Assembly (NCBI RefSeq): GCF_028826105.1
Contig: NZ_JAQGPL010000001.1
Coordinates: 3,684,501-3,748,500 of the forward strand
Direction: 5' to 3'
DNA from: Paenibacillus humicola
GTDB taxonomy: Bacteria > Bacillota > Bacilli > Paenibacillales > Paenibacillaceae
Length of the DNA stretch: 64,000 bases
In this document: in pieces, positions 35,415 to 43,167 of the stretch
Numbering within the stretch: position 1 is the stretch's first letter
Layout: each line of letters begins with the position of its first letter
Translations under genes and position numbers: made by a program
The notes under the pieces: model-generated
The model's database searches: none
Seen by the model: only the letters and a program-made list of their open reading frames with translations
Told to the model about the DNA's origin: nothing

Positions 35415-35453
35415 AAAAATCACCCCCGGTATCAAGTTTCCCGTACCGGGGGT
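35415..35453 (-). terminator. Hairpin that may end ypuI and sequester the DUF1540 SD
   Basis: ACCCCCGGTA (35453-35444) and TACCGGGGGT (35431-35422) form a perfect 10-bp stem with a 12-base loop, followed by GATTTTT and then the DUF1540 ATG at 35414. The 3' arm is also the SD. It can act as a terminator for the YpuI gene and as a translational lock; which is true is unknown. Confidence 0.7.
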
Positions 35454-35467
35454 GCGTTATCCCTGCC

Positions 35468-35968
35468 TTATTTTTGACCCTGCATGCGGCGCTGCGTCAT
35501 ATAGTCGCTCTCGTAATACGACAGATCGTCGCGCAGCTCTTCGAAAATTTTGGATACCGACAGCACGATATCCCGTACTTCGCGGACCGGCTTCATGCGG
35601 AAGCGGATCGCGTCCTGCCCCGTATAGGCGTACCGCCCGTCCTCCGAGTAGCATTCGTTTTTTGGATAGAAAAACGCGTTCACGCACTGGTGGTATACCT
35701 CGTACAATGCGCGCTCGGCGAAGTCTTGATCGAAATTCGGCCGTCTGAGCACCACGCCCAGCTTTTCGTAAGCGACCTCCGAAAATACGAGCAGATGGCG
35801 CAAATCCGACAGCAGGCCTTTATAAAAAAGCCTCGCCTCGTTTCCCTGATCCTCGCCGACAAGCTGCGGTAATGCATGCCCGTTTAAAAATATTTCCAAA
35901 TCGCCGATGGCCGATTTCAGTTTGTCTCTCGTTGATTCGCTGAGCGGTTTCACATTGGTCGATGGCAT
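35468..35968 (-). CDS. ypuI: YpuI family protein (DUF3907)
   Basis: A 166-aa soluble helical protein. NEARLFYKGLLSDLRHLLVFSE, NAFFYPKNECYSEDGRYAYTGQDAIRF and ELRDDLSYYESDY identify the DUF3907/YpuI family of Bacillales. Function unknown. AAAGGGG precedes ATG. Confidence 0.85.
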   Translation of the reverse strand: MPSTNVKPLSESTRDKLKSAIGDLEIFLNGHALPQLVGEDQGNEARLFYKGLLSDLRHLLVFSEVAYEKLGVVLRRPNFDQDFAERALYEVYHQCVNAFFYPKNECYSEDGRYAYTGQDAIRFRMKPVREVRDIVLSVSKIFEELRDDLSYYESDYMTQRRMQGQK

Positions 35969-36158
35969 AATATGGTAGTTCCCCTTTCATCATTCAACAC
36001 AATATCTACAAGCCATCAACATCGTACCACAAAATACATATCGATGGTACTGCCTGTTGCCTCAGTTAACCGTATATTTTGCGATGCGGCACCGAATTCT
36101 AAGGCGTAGAAGCCGTGGTTCGGCTTGATTCCTAGTCCAAACCGAGGAGGCAGCACCA

Positions 36159-38030
36159 ATGCGACGACGCAAGTGGATCGGCTGGTTTGCGGCGTGTGCG
36201 GCAGCCGTTTTTCTCATCCCGCTCATGCCCTGGTTCGGAACCGGCGAACGAACCGCCCCGCCGGCAAGACCGGCTCCGGCGCCGAAGGCGGCGGTTGCCG
36301 GCAGCGAGCGGCATCTGAAGCTTCAGGCCGTCCAGCACGACATGAACGCGACGGAAACGCTGTGCAAAACGGAGTGCTCGAAAAATTTTTATAAGCTGAT
36401 GTCAAGCAAAACCGCGCCTGACCGGGATGAGAAGGCGCTGCGCCGAATGATGGCGATGCACAAGCAAATGAAGGCGGTTTGGTGGCGGCAGAACGGCCGG
36501 ACATTGACGGGCGGCAAGCTCCCCTCCGGCGACAACCGGGAGCTGAAACGGCAGCTTGCTTTAGCCCGCGGACAGCTCGCGCAAGGCCGTACTTACGCTT
36601 CCCCCGCCATTGAAGCGAACGGGCACCGGTACATGGTGATCGCCGTCCCGGACCGCAAGCGCAAGGGCGACGGCATCGTTGCCGTTCTGCTGCAGGACAT
36701 CGTCATGAACGTGGAGCGCCATCAGCGCCGCAATCTGCGTGTCGTGCCGTATCCCGCCGAAGGCAGATACAAGATCGAATCGGTAAAATCGAACACGCTT
36801 CGGGACACGACCGTGGACAGCGGCGAGGACAACGGCAGCGCCAGCCATTACCGGGTCGACGAGGTGGTCGTCAAATTCAAGGGCCATCCGTCGGAGCGCG
36901 AGCTGGAGCGGATGAAGCGCGAAGTTTCCGCCAATTCCGTCCGCAAGCTCGGGTACACGTACGTCTTCCAGTCGGATAAAATGGAAGCCGAGCCGATGAT
37001 CCGGTATTTTCAGTCCCGTTGGAATCCGTCCTACGTCGAGCCGCATTATTTGTATTTAACCAACGATGTGAAGCCGATCGTGCCGAACGACGCGCTATAT
37101 TCGGAATACCAGTGGAATTTGCCCACGATTGAAACCGAACGGGGCTGGAGCATCGGCAAAGGCAGCGATAAGGTCATCGTGGCCACGCTCGATACCGGCG
37201 TACAGACCGATCACCCCGATCTGCAGGGCAAGCTGGCGGAAGGCACGAATTTGGTCAGTCCCGGCAATCCGCCGGAGGACGATGTCGGGCACGGCACGCA
37301 CGTCGCCGGCATCATCGCGGCGGTCGTCAACAACAACGAAGGGGTCGCCGGACTGTCCTGGTACAACAAGGTGCTTCCCGTGAAAGTGCTGGACGACAGC
37401 GGCGCGGGCTCGACCTATACGGTGGCGGAGGGCATCATTTGGGCGACGGACCACGGCGCCAAAGTGATCAACATGAGCCTCGGCAACTATGCGCAGGCGC
37501 AATTTCTGCACGACGCCATCAAATATGCGTACGACCGCGACGTCGTCCTGGTAGCGGCGAGCGGCAACGATAATACGGAACGGCCGGGCTACCCGGCGGC
37601 CTATCCGGAGGTGTTTGCGGTGGCGTCGACCGATGCCAACGGCAATAAATCGTCGTTCTCGAATTACGGCGATTATATTGACGTTGCGGCTCCCGGCGAC
37701 AGCATCGCCAGCACGTATCCCGGCAGCCAGTATGCCGCTTTGTCCGGCACATCGATGGCCAGTCCGCACGTCGCGGCGCTGGCCGGACTGATCCGGTCGA
37801 TCAATCCGTCGCTCAGCAATGAGCAGGTGTACGACATTATGCGCCGCTCCTCGCTCGATCTCGGCGACGAAGGCAAAGACAAATATTTCGGCTACGGCCA
37901 AATCGACATTGTGCGGGCGCTGGAAATGGCCAGCCCGTCAAACGAGTCGATCGAGCAGTATCCGCAGCAGGTCGAAAGCCGGCTGCAGCGGATTATGCGC
38001 AAATATGAGGCGATGGTCGGCAAAGGCTGA
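36159..38030 (+). CDS. Exported S8 (subtilisin-like) serine protease with extra N-terminal module
   Basis: A 623-aa exported protease. The membrane leader (WIGWFAACAAAVFLIPLMPW) is followed by a region (about 45-195) with CKTEC and GRTLTGGKLPSG...HRYMVIAVPDRKRKGDGIVAVLLQDIV, which looks like an extracytoplasmic sensor fold of the PAS/dCache kind. A prodomain of the fervidolysin type (about 225-300: VDEVVVKFKGHPSERELERM) precedes the catalytic domain. The triad is in ATLDTGVQTDHPDL (Asp), DDVGHGTHVAGI (His) and LSGTSMASPHVAAL (Ser). Good SD (GAGGAGG). Monocistronic, with a terminator after it. Secreted or membrane-anchored; substrate unknown. Confidence 0.9.
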   Translation: MRRRKWIGWFAACAAAVFLIPLMPWFGTGERTAPPARPAPAPKAAVAGSERHLKLQAVQHDMNATETLCKTECSKNFYKLMSSKTAPDRDEKALRRMMAMHKQMKAVWWRQNGRTLTGGKLPSGDNRELKRQLALARGQLAQGRTYASPAIEANGHRYMVIAVPDRKRKGDGIVAVLLQDIVMNVERHQRRNLRVVPYPAEGRYKIESVKSNTLRDTTVDSGEDNGSASHYRVDEVVVKFKGHPSERELERMKREVSANSVRKLGYTYVFQSDKMEAEPMIRYFQSRWNPSYVEPHYLYLTNDVKPIVPNDALYSEYQWNLPTIETERGWSIGKGSDKVIVATLDTGVQTDHPDLQGKLAEGTNLVSPGNPPEDDVGHGTHVAGIIAAVVNNNEGVAGLSWYNKVLPVKVLDDSGAGSTYTVAEGIIWATDHGAKVINMSLGNYAQAQFLHDAIKYAYDRDVVLVAASGNDNTERPGYPAAYPEVFAVASTDANGNKSSFSNYGDYIDVAAPGDSIASTYPGSQYAALSGTSMASPHVAALAGLIRSINPSLSNEQVYDIMRRSSLDLGDEGKDKYFGYGQIDIVRALEMASPSNESIEQYPQQVESRLQRIMRKYEAMVGKG

Positions 38031-38044
38031 CCGCGGCGGCAAGC

Positions 38045-38079
38045 GGCCCGGCACGTTCATTGGAACGTCCGGGCTTTTG
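38045..38079 (+). terminator. Intrinsic terminator of the S8 protease gene
   Basis: GCCCGGCACGTTC pairs with GAACGTCCGGGC (one mismatch) and is followed by TTTTG. Confidence 0.75.
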
Positions 38080-38083
38080 TCGA

Positions 38084-39022
38084 TCAGCCGAGAAACCGCT
38101 CCAAGCCGATCGCGCTGATAAGCATCCGCTCTTTCCGGTTTGCCAGCAGCTGCTGCGGCCAGTCGACAAAACCGCCGTCGCCGATATTGATCTCGCTGCC
38201 GCCCAGCCGGATGCGAATTGTAAACTGCAGGCCCCGATAGTAGCGATTTTCCATATTCGGTTCTTTAATCGATACCGGCACCGTCAGAGCCTCTCCCTCC
38301 TGAACAATTCGCCGCACCAATCCGTCCGGATCCGTATACCCGGCCCGACCGCTTATAACGATTTCCATATCGGCTGCGAAAACGGATTCAAAAATGTCCC
38401 GGTACACCCGGACATGCTCCCAAAACGATAACGTTTCAAAGCGGTACGACCCGGTATCTTTGCCCGAAGTAACCATGCAGAACAGGTGAAAATGGGGAAG
38501 CAGCCCCGGTTTGCCGCCGAAAAACTGCGCCCTGACGTGCCGGTGGGTGGCGCACAACCGGATCAAATCTTCCTCACGGTCCCGTTTACCCGATCGGATC
38601 AGATCGCAGCTATGCAATGCGAGCATGTTGGTTGCGTCCGACAGCACTTCCGTTCCCCGCAGTGCGGAAATCACCTTGTGCTGATCGACGGGCGCCACAG
38701 CCGAGCAGGCGCCAAGCGGAGCGACCGGGGACAGCTCGACGGGCTCGAAGCGATAGCGCGCCGCAAGGCTCAGCAGCTCCAGCTCCAGCCTTTTCAGGCG
38801 GAGCGGGTCGACGGCAGCGGGCTGAACGAAACGATTGGACCGGTACCGGCTGAGCAAATCGCCGGGCGAAGACATCCCCGCCTTCTGCCGGAACAGCTCC
38901 AGCAGCAGCGTGTTCAAGTCGGAGCCGGAAAGCCGGTCCCGCAGCAGCTCGACGATCCGCCGGACGCCCAGCTTTCGAACGATCCTCTCCAGGTTGCCCC
39001 GACCATGATCATTTGTTTCCAT
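38084..39022 (-). CDS. Hypothetical protein with class II aminoacyl-tRNA-synthetase-like C-terminus
   Basis: A 312-aa soluble protein not recognised from a named family. The start at ATG 39022 follows GAGGGGGGG. The C-terminus ends EINIGDGGFVDWPQQLL...ERMLISAIGLERFLG, which resembles motif 3 of HisRS/HisZ (GGGRYD...AIGLERL), and the middle has RAQFFGG...PHFHLF and SYRFETLSFWEHV...DMEIVIS in places where class II synthetases have motif 2 and the following strand. No anticodon-binding domain is present. It could be a synthetase-fold paralogue like HisZ, but the similarity is weak and eye-made. It lies next to rnpB, same strand. Confidence 0.6.
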   Translation of the reverse strand: METNDHGRGNLERIVRKLGVRRIVELLRDRLSGSDLNTLLLELFRQKAGMSSPGDLLSRYRSNRFVQPAAVDPLRLKRLELELLSLAARYRFEPVELSPVAPLGACSAVAPVDQHKVISALRGTEVLSDATNMLALHSCDLIRSGKRDREEDLIRLCATHRHVRAQFFGGKPGLLPHFHLFCMVTSGKDTGSYRFETLSFWEHVRVYRDIFESVFAADMEIVISGRAGYTDPDGLVRRIVQEGEALTVPVSIKEPNMENRYYRGLQFTIRIRLGGSEINIGDGGFVDWPQQLLANRKERMLISAIGLERFLG

Positions 39023-39051
39023 CCCGGGTCCCCCCCTCGATTTTTTCCCTT

Positions 39052-39083
39052 GAAAAATAAAAACCGCCCCGTTTGCCGGGACG
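39052..39083 (-). terminator. Intrinsic terminator of rnpB
   Basis: CGTCCCG and CGGGGCG pair (one G-U) around GCAAA, followed by GTTTTTATTTTT on the minus strand, 24 bases after the RNA 3' end. Confidence 0.75.
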
Positions 39084-39106
39084 ATTGGCTGAAATGCAAT
39101 ATCGTG

Positions 39107-39521
39107 CGGAAAGTTTGCCGTAAGCCGGGTTCTGTACTTCCTGTGGTGCGAACGGGAACGACCCTCCCACTTGCGAAGCGACAATCATCTATCTAGGCCG
39201 GCCATTACTGGACGGCTCAAGCGACCAACCCGAACGATCCCCGGGCATCGGGCGCGGAAGGCGTCTGCCTCCGCTACGTTCTCTCGGTCTTGCTCCAGAT
39301 GGGGTTTACCAGCCCCGTTGTCGCCAACGGCGCTCGTGGTCTCTTACACCACGGTTCCACCCTTGCCTGTGCCGGCGTGAGCCGGCCATCGGCGGTCCGT
39401 TTCTGTGGCACTATCCTTCGGCTCGCGCCGACTGGACATTATCCAGCATCTTTGCCCTGTGGAGCCCGGACTTTCCTCTCGCGGCCCTGAGGCCGCCAGC
39501 GATTGTCTGTCAAACTTTCCG
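39107..39521 (-). ncRNA. rnpB: RNase P RNA (A-type architecture)
   Basis: Catalytic RNA that removes tRNA 5' leaders. On the minus strand the conserved GAGGAAAGTCCGGGCTCC appears near 39483, AGTGCCACAGAAACGG near 39412, GGCTGGTAAACCCC near 39316 and ATAGATGATTG near 39195, with ACAGAACCCGGCTTA near the 3' end. The ends pair (CGGAAAGTTTG with CAAACTTTCCG) to form P1 and set the borders to about 415 nt. The core is that of ancestral A-type RNA, not the B-type of B. subtilis (see Findings). Confidence 0.96.
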
Positions 39522-39533
39522 TGTGCATAAGCT

Positions 39534-39562
39534 AGTATACTAGGAACGAAACGAAAGCTCAA
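39534..39562 (-). promoter_or_regulatory. Promoter of rnpB
   Basis: TTGAGC (39562-39557), 17 bp, TATACT (39539-39534); transcription would start about 39527, just before the P1 stem. Confidence 0.85.
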
Positions 39563-39731
39563 GTGCGAAACGTTTCCTTGTGAATCGCTGCTTCCGCTGC
39601 CCGGCATTGCCTGTCCTCCGAACGGCCGGCGGGACGGCAAGTCCGCCGCCATCCTAAACCGAAATGAGAAAACGTTCAAGTCTCATCCCGCGGCAAATCG
39701 GGGCATGAGGTACGCGAGCCGGCATTGCCGA

Positions 39732-40853
39732 TCAGACGAAACGGAACACTTCGGTATCGAGGCTCGACGGCACCGCCTTCGTGGCGTATTTTCGCTGTGC
39801 AAGCTCCCGGCTCAGCCACTCCGCCACACGCGGCTTCATGATTTTCTCCACATTGTGACCGGGGTCGATAATCGCCAGCCCGGCAGCAAGCGCATCATGC
39901 GCCGTATGGTAGTCGATGTCGCCGGTGACAAGCACGTCGGCTCCGGCATAAAGCGCATGGCGCACATATTTGGCGCCCGAGCCGCCCAGCACGGCGGCTT
40001 TGCGAATGTCGCGCTCCGGATCGCCGACAAGCCGGACGAACGGCACGTCGAACGCCCGCTTCACCCGCTCCGCCAGCTCGCCCAGCTTCGCCGGCTGCGT
40101 CAGCCGGCCGGTCCGGCCGAGACCGAAGGCGCGCCCCTTCAGGTCCATCGGGATCAGATCGTACGCAACCTCCTCGTACGGATGAGCCTTCAGCATCGCC
40201 TGAACGACTTTGCGGTGCGCGCTCTGCGGCACGACCGTCTCGATGCGCACCTCCTCCACCCGCTCCAGCTTTCCGGCTTCCCCGATAAACGGATTCGCGC
40301 CTTCGCCGGGGCGGAACGTCCCGATTCCTTCGGTATTGAAGCTGCAGCAGCTGTAGCCGCCGATACCGCCCGCCCCCGCTTTCCAGATCGCTTCGAGCAC
40401 CTGCTCGTGATGCGATTTGGGGACGAACACCGCCAGCTTGTACAGCTGGTCGGTATGCACGTCCTCCAGACTCGCCCGTCCTTCGGGGGCAATGCCGAGC
40501 AGGTCGGCCATCCAGTCGTTGATGCCGCCGTCCGCGACATCCAGATTCGTATGCGAAATGTAGACGGCGATATCGTGCTTGATCAATTTTTCGTATAATT
40601 TGCCGGCATAGGTGGACGTATCGATTTTGGCCAGCGGCCGGAAGATGATCGCGTGGTGGGCGACGATAAGATCGGCTCCGAGCGCGATCGCTTCGTCCGC
40701 CACCTCGTCCGTCACGTCAAGCGCGACCAGAACGGTGCGGATTTCCTTCTGCAGCGAGCCCAGCTGAAGCCCGATTTTGTCGTTCTCGACCGCAATATGC
40801 TTCGGCGCCAGCTGCTCCATCATCTGGACGACCGTTTGACCATGGGCAAACAT
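39732..40853 (-). CDS. yqfO: Nif3-like dinuclear metal centre protein (YqfO)
   Basis: A 373-aa member of the Nif3/GTP cyclohydrolase I type 2-like family (a name whose activity is doubtful). N-terminal half: VENDKIGLQLG, ADLIVAHHAIIFRPL, HTNLDVADGGINDWMADLLG; C-terminal half: GGSGAKYVRHALYAGADVLVTGDIDYHTAHDALAAGLAIIDPGH, supplying the His/Asp/Glu metal ligands. The central inserted YqfO-type domain (about 130-240, FVPKSHHEQVLEAIWKAGAG) is present. ATG 40853 follows GGGGAGG and overlaps the trmK end by 34 bp. Confidence 0.93.
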   Translation of the reverse strand: MFAHGQTVVQMMEQLAPKHIAVENDKIGLQLGSLQKEIRTVLVALDVTDEVADEAIALGADLIVAHHAIIFRPLAKIDTSTYAGKLYEKLIKHDIAVYISHTNLDVADGGINDWMADLLGIAPEGRASLEDVHTDQLYKLAVFVPKSHHEQVLEAIWKAGAGGIGGYSCCSFNTEGIGTFRPGEGANPFIGEAGKLERVEEVRIETVVPQSAHRKVVQAMLKAHPYEEVAYDLIPMDLKGRAFGLGRTGRLTQPAKLGELAERVKRAFDVPFVRLVGDPERDIRKAAVLGGSGAKYVRHALYAGADVLVTGDIDYHTAHDALAAGLAIIDPGHNVEKIMKPRVAEWLSRELAQRKYATKAVPSSLDTEVFRFV

Positions 40854-41608
40854 GCGAGCACCTCCCCGATTTGGTTGATTTCGGCGCGGAAGGACGCCAG
40901 CCTGCTGCGGGCTTCTTCCGTATCCGACTGCGCCAGCCCGCTGCAGATCCGCTCCAGCTTCAGCAGCTCCTGCCGCCACTTGTCTGTCAGCGTCTCGTGC
41001 TGCTCCGCGCTTCGCAGCAGGCAGGGACCCATGCGGTACAGCCAGCCTGCGGCGGCGGCATGCGGCATTTGCACGTCCAGAAACGCCGGATCGTACAGAT
41101 GGCCGTTTCGTTCGGCGGCATCCGGCAGCGGAGCCGCATGCAGCACCTCGTAAAACCGTCCGTCCTCCTCCAGAATCGTTTCGTCCAGCAGCGCAAACCC
41201 GCGAAGCACGAGCCATTTTCGAACGAGATCCTCGCCGACGTTAGGCTGGAGCACCAGCTCCTTCGCCCCCTTCAGCCTGCCGGCAAGAAAACCGGTTTCC
41301 AATATCGTCGCCATCAGACTGCCGCCCATGCCGGCAATGACGACAGTATCGGCCTCGCCGGGCGACAGCACGGCAAGCCCGTCTCCTTGGCGGACGGAAA
41401 TGCGGGCGGCAAGCCCCGCCTCCGCCGTTTGCCGGCGTGCCGCCTGAAAAGGGCCGTCGTTCAGCTCGCCGGCGACGGCCGACGGACATTTGCCGCTTTG
41501 CACAAGATAGACCGGAAGCAGCGCATGGTCGGAGCCGATATCGGCCAGCCGGTACCCCTGCGTCACCCGGTCCGCGATCGTTTGCAGCCGTTTCGATAAC
41601 TGTATCAT
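40820..41608 (-). CDS. trmK: tRNA (adenine-22-N1)-methyltransferase TrmK
   Basis: SAM-dependent enzyme that makes m1A22 in tRNA. LADIGSDHALLPVYLVQSGKC is the SAM-binding loop, DTVVIAGMGGSLMATIL the catalytic region, KELVLQPNVGEDLVRKWL the next motif, followed by a C-terminal helical coiled coil. ATG at 41608 gives MIQLSKRLQTIADRV, the usual start, 262 aa. The yqfO gene overlaps its end, as in B. subtilis (yqfN-yqfO), so they are translationally coupled. Confidence 0.94.
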   Translation of the reverse strand: MIQLSKRLQTIADRVTQGYRLADIGSDHALLPVYLVQSGKCPSAVAGELNDGPFQAARRQTAEAGLAARISVRQGDGLAVLSPGEADTVVIAGMGGSLMATILETGFLAGRLKGAKELVLQPNVGEDLVRKWLVLRGFALLDETILEEDGRFYEVLHAAPLPDAAERNGHLYDPAFLDVQMPHAAAAGWLYRMGPCLLRSAEQHETLTDKWRQELLKLERICSGLAQSDTEEARSRLASFRAEINQIGEVLACLPMVKRSSR

Positions 41609-41609
41609 G

Positions 41610-41882
41610 TTAAGCAACCCACGCAATCCATTTTTTTCGCATGAAGAAAAGCAGCAGCCCCGCCGTCCGGCCCCAAGCCGCCAGCTCATACAGCTGCAGC
41701 AGGAACAGCCCAGCGCCCAGCCTAAGCAGCATACCGGTGCCGGTCATCGCAAGTCCCGCCGCCTCGTGCTTCTGCCTATACCTCTGACCGGAAATCACGA
41801 ATACCGCCGCGGCGGACGCAGCGATCCCAATTTGCAATGACGGATAAAAAAAGGTAAAATAATAACCAACAAAACAGAACAA
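41610..41882 (-). CDS. Possible small membrane protein between sigA and trmK
   Basis: An open frame with three hydrophobic segments (LFCFVGYYFTFFYP, AASAAAVFVISG, LLRLGAGLFLLQLYELAAWG) and basic C-terminus, ending two bases before the trmK ATG. No ATG or GTG exists at its beginning: the first usable start is a TTG at 41882, but the hydrophobic segment continues in frame upstream (KRWLLIIGNIA) with no start codon. The neighbouring frame has METLASYYWKY from an ATG at 41919. It may use a frameshift, an unusual start, or be a decayed gene. Low confidence. Confidence 0.4.
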   Translation of the reverse strand: MFCFVGYYFTFFYPSLQIGIAASAAAVFVISGQRYRQKHEAAGLAMTGTGMLLRLGAGLFLLQLYELAAWGRTAGLLLFFMRKKWIAWVA

Positions 41883-41930
41883 GGCAATATTTCCAATAAT
41901 AAGAAGCCAGCGTTTCCATGGCGCTGCGCC

Positions 41931-41984
41931 GGCTTCGTTCCCCTTTTCCGGGGGATCCGCCTCCGAAGGCGGAATCCCCCACTT
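41931..41984. repeat. Inverted repeat upstream of the sigA terminator
   Basis: GGGGGATCCGCCT and AGGCGGAATCCCCC form a long imperfect stem (41950-41980), separate from the sigA terminator beside it. Its function is unclear. Confidence 0.55.
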
Positions 41985-42019
41985 GAAAAAAGACCTCGCT
42001 GCTCGGCAGAAAGGTCTTT
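41985..42019 (-). terminator. Intrinsic terminator of sigA
   Basis: AAAGACCT and AGGTCTTT form the stem, followed by TTTT on the minus strand, five bases after the sigA stop. Confidence 0.85.
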
Positions 42020-42024
42020 GGCGG

Positions 42025-43149
42025 TTATTCCAGGAAATCCTTGAGCCGTTTGCTGCGGCTCGGGTGGCGCAGCTTCCGGAGCGCCTTCGCTTCGATTTGC
42101 CGGATCCGTTCGCGCGTTACGCCGAACACCTTGCCGACTTCCTCGAGCGTCCGCGTACGGCCGTCGTCGAGGCCGAAACGGAGGCGAAGCACATTCTCTT
42201 CACGTTCGGTCAGCGTATCGAGCACATCCTCCAGCTGCTCCTTCAGCAGCTCGTAGGCGGCCGCGTCCGCCGGGGCGAGCGCTTCCTGATCCTCGATGAA
42301 ATCCCCCAGATGCGAATCGTCTTCCTCGCCGATCGGCGTTTCGAGCGAAACCGGCTCCTGCGCGATTTTCATAATTTCCCGCACTTTCTCGGTGCTGAGA
42401 TCCATCTCGGCCGCAATTTCCTCGGGGCTCGGCTCGCGCCCCAGCTCCTGCAGCAGCTGGCGGGAAACCCGCACCAGTTTGTTGATCGTCTCCACCATAT
42501 GCACCGGGATCCGGATCGTGCGCGCCTGGTCCGCAATCGCGCGGGTGATAGCTTGACGAATCCACCACGTCGCGTACGTGCTGAACTTGTAGCCCTTCGT
42601 ATGATCGAATTTCTCGACCGCTTTAATCAAGCCCATATTACCTTCTTGAATCAGATCGAGAAACAGCATGCCGCGGCCGACGTAACGCTTTGCGATGCTG
42701 ACGACAAGCCGCAGATTCGCTTCCGCCAGACGGCGCTTCGCCTCTTCGTCGCCGTGCTCGATCCGCTTGGCCAGCTCCACTTCGTCGTCTGCGGACAAAA
42801 GCGGCACGCGGCCGATTTCCTTCAGGTACATCCGAACGGGGTCGTTGATTTTGATGCCGGGCGGGAGCGCCAGGTCGTCATCGAAATTGAAGTCGTCTTG
42901 GTCGCGGTCCTGATCGTCTCCTCTGATCGGGAGATCGTCGTCGTTCTCGTTCACCACTTCAATACCGATATCGTCGAGCTGCTCGAAAAACTCGTCGATT
43001 TGCTCCGGATCCTGATCGAACGGAGAAAGCTTCTCCATAATCTCTTTATAGGTCAGGGAAGAGCGCTTCTTCCCGTGCTCGATCAGCTGCTCCTTGACAA
43101 GCTCGAGCTTCTGCTCGCTGTCCAGTTCCGTATGTTGTTCATTCGCCAT
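42025..43149 (-). CDS. sigA: Primary RNA polymerase sigma factor SigA (RpoD)
   Basis: Housekeeping sigma-70 factor, 374 aa. Region 1.1 (about 1-90), region 1.2 [16 protein letters not shown], region 2 [60 protein letters not shown], region 3 and region 4 ([40 protein letters not shown]) are all visible. Same order as in B. subtilis: dnaG directly upstream, so transcribed with it. Confidence 0.98.
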   Translation of the reverse strand: MANEQHTELDSEQKLELVKEQLIEHGKKRSSLTYKEIMEKLSPFDQDPEQIDEFFEQLDDIGIEVVNENDDDLPIRGDDQDRDQDDFNFDDDLALPPGIKINDPVRMYLKEIGRVPLLSADDEVELAKRIEHGDEEAKRRLAEANLRLVVSIAKRYVGRGMLFLDLIQEGNMGLIKAVEKFDHTKGYKFSTYATWWIRQAITRAIADQARTIRIPVHMVETINKLVRVSRQLLQELGREPSPEEIAAEMDLSTEKVREIMKIAQEPVSLETPIGEEDDSHLGDFIEDQEALAPADAAAYELLKEQLEDVLDTLTEREENVLRLRFGLDDGRTRTLEEVGKVFGVTRERIRQIEAKALRKLRHPSRSKRLKDFLE

Positions 43150-43167
43150 TTTCCGACTCCCTCCTCC

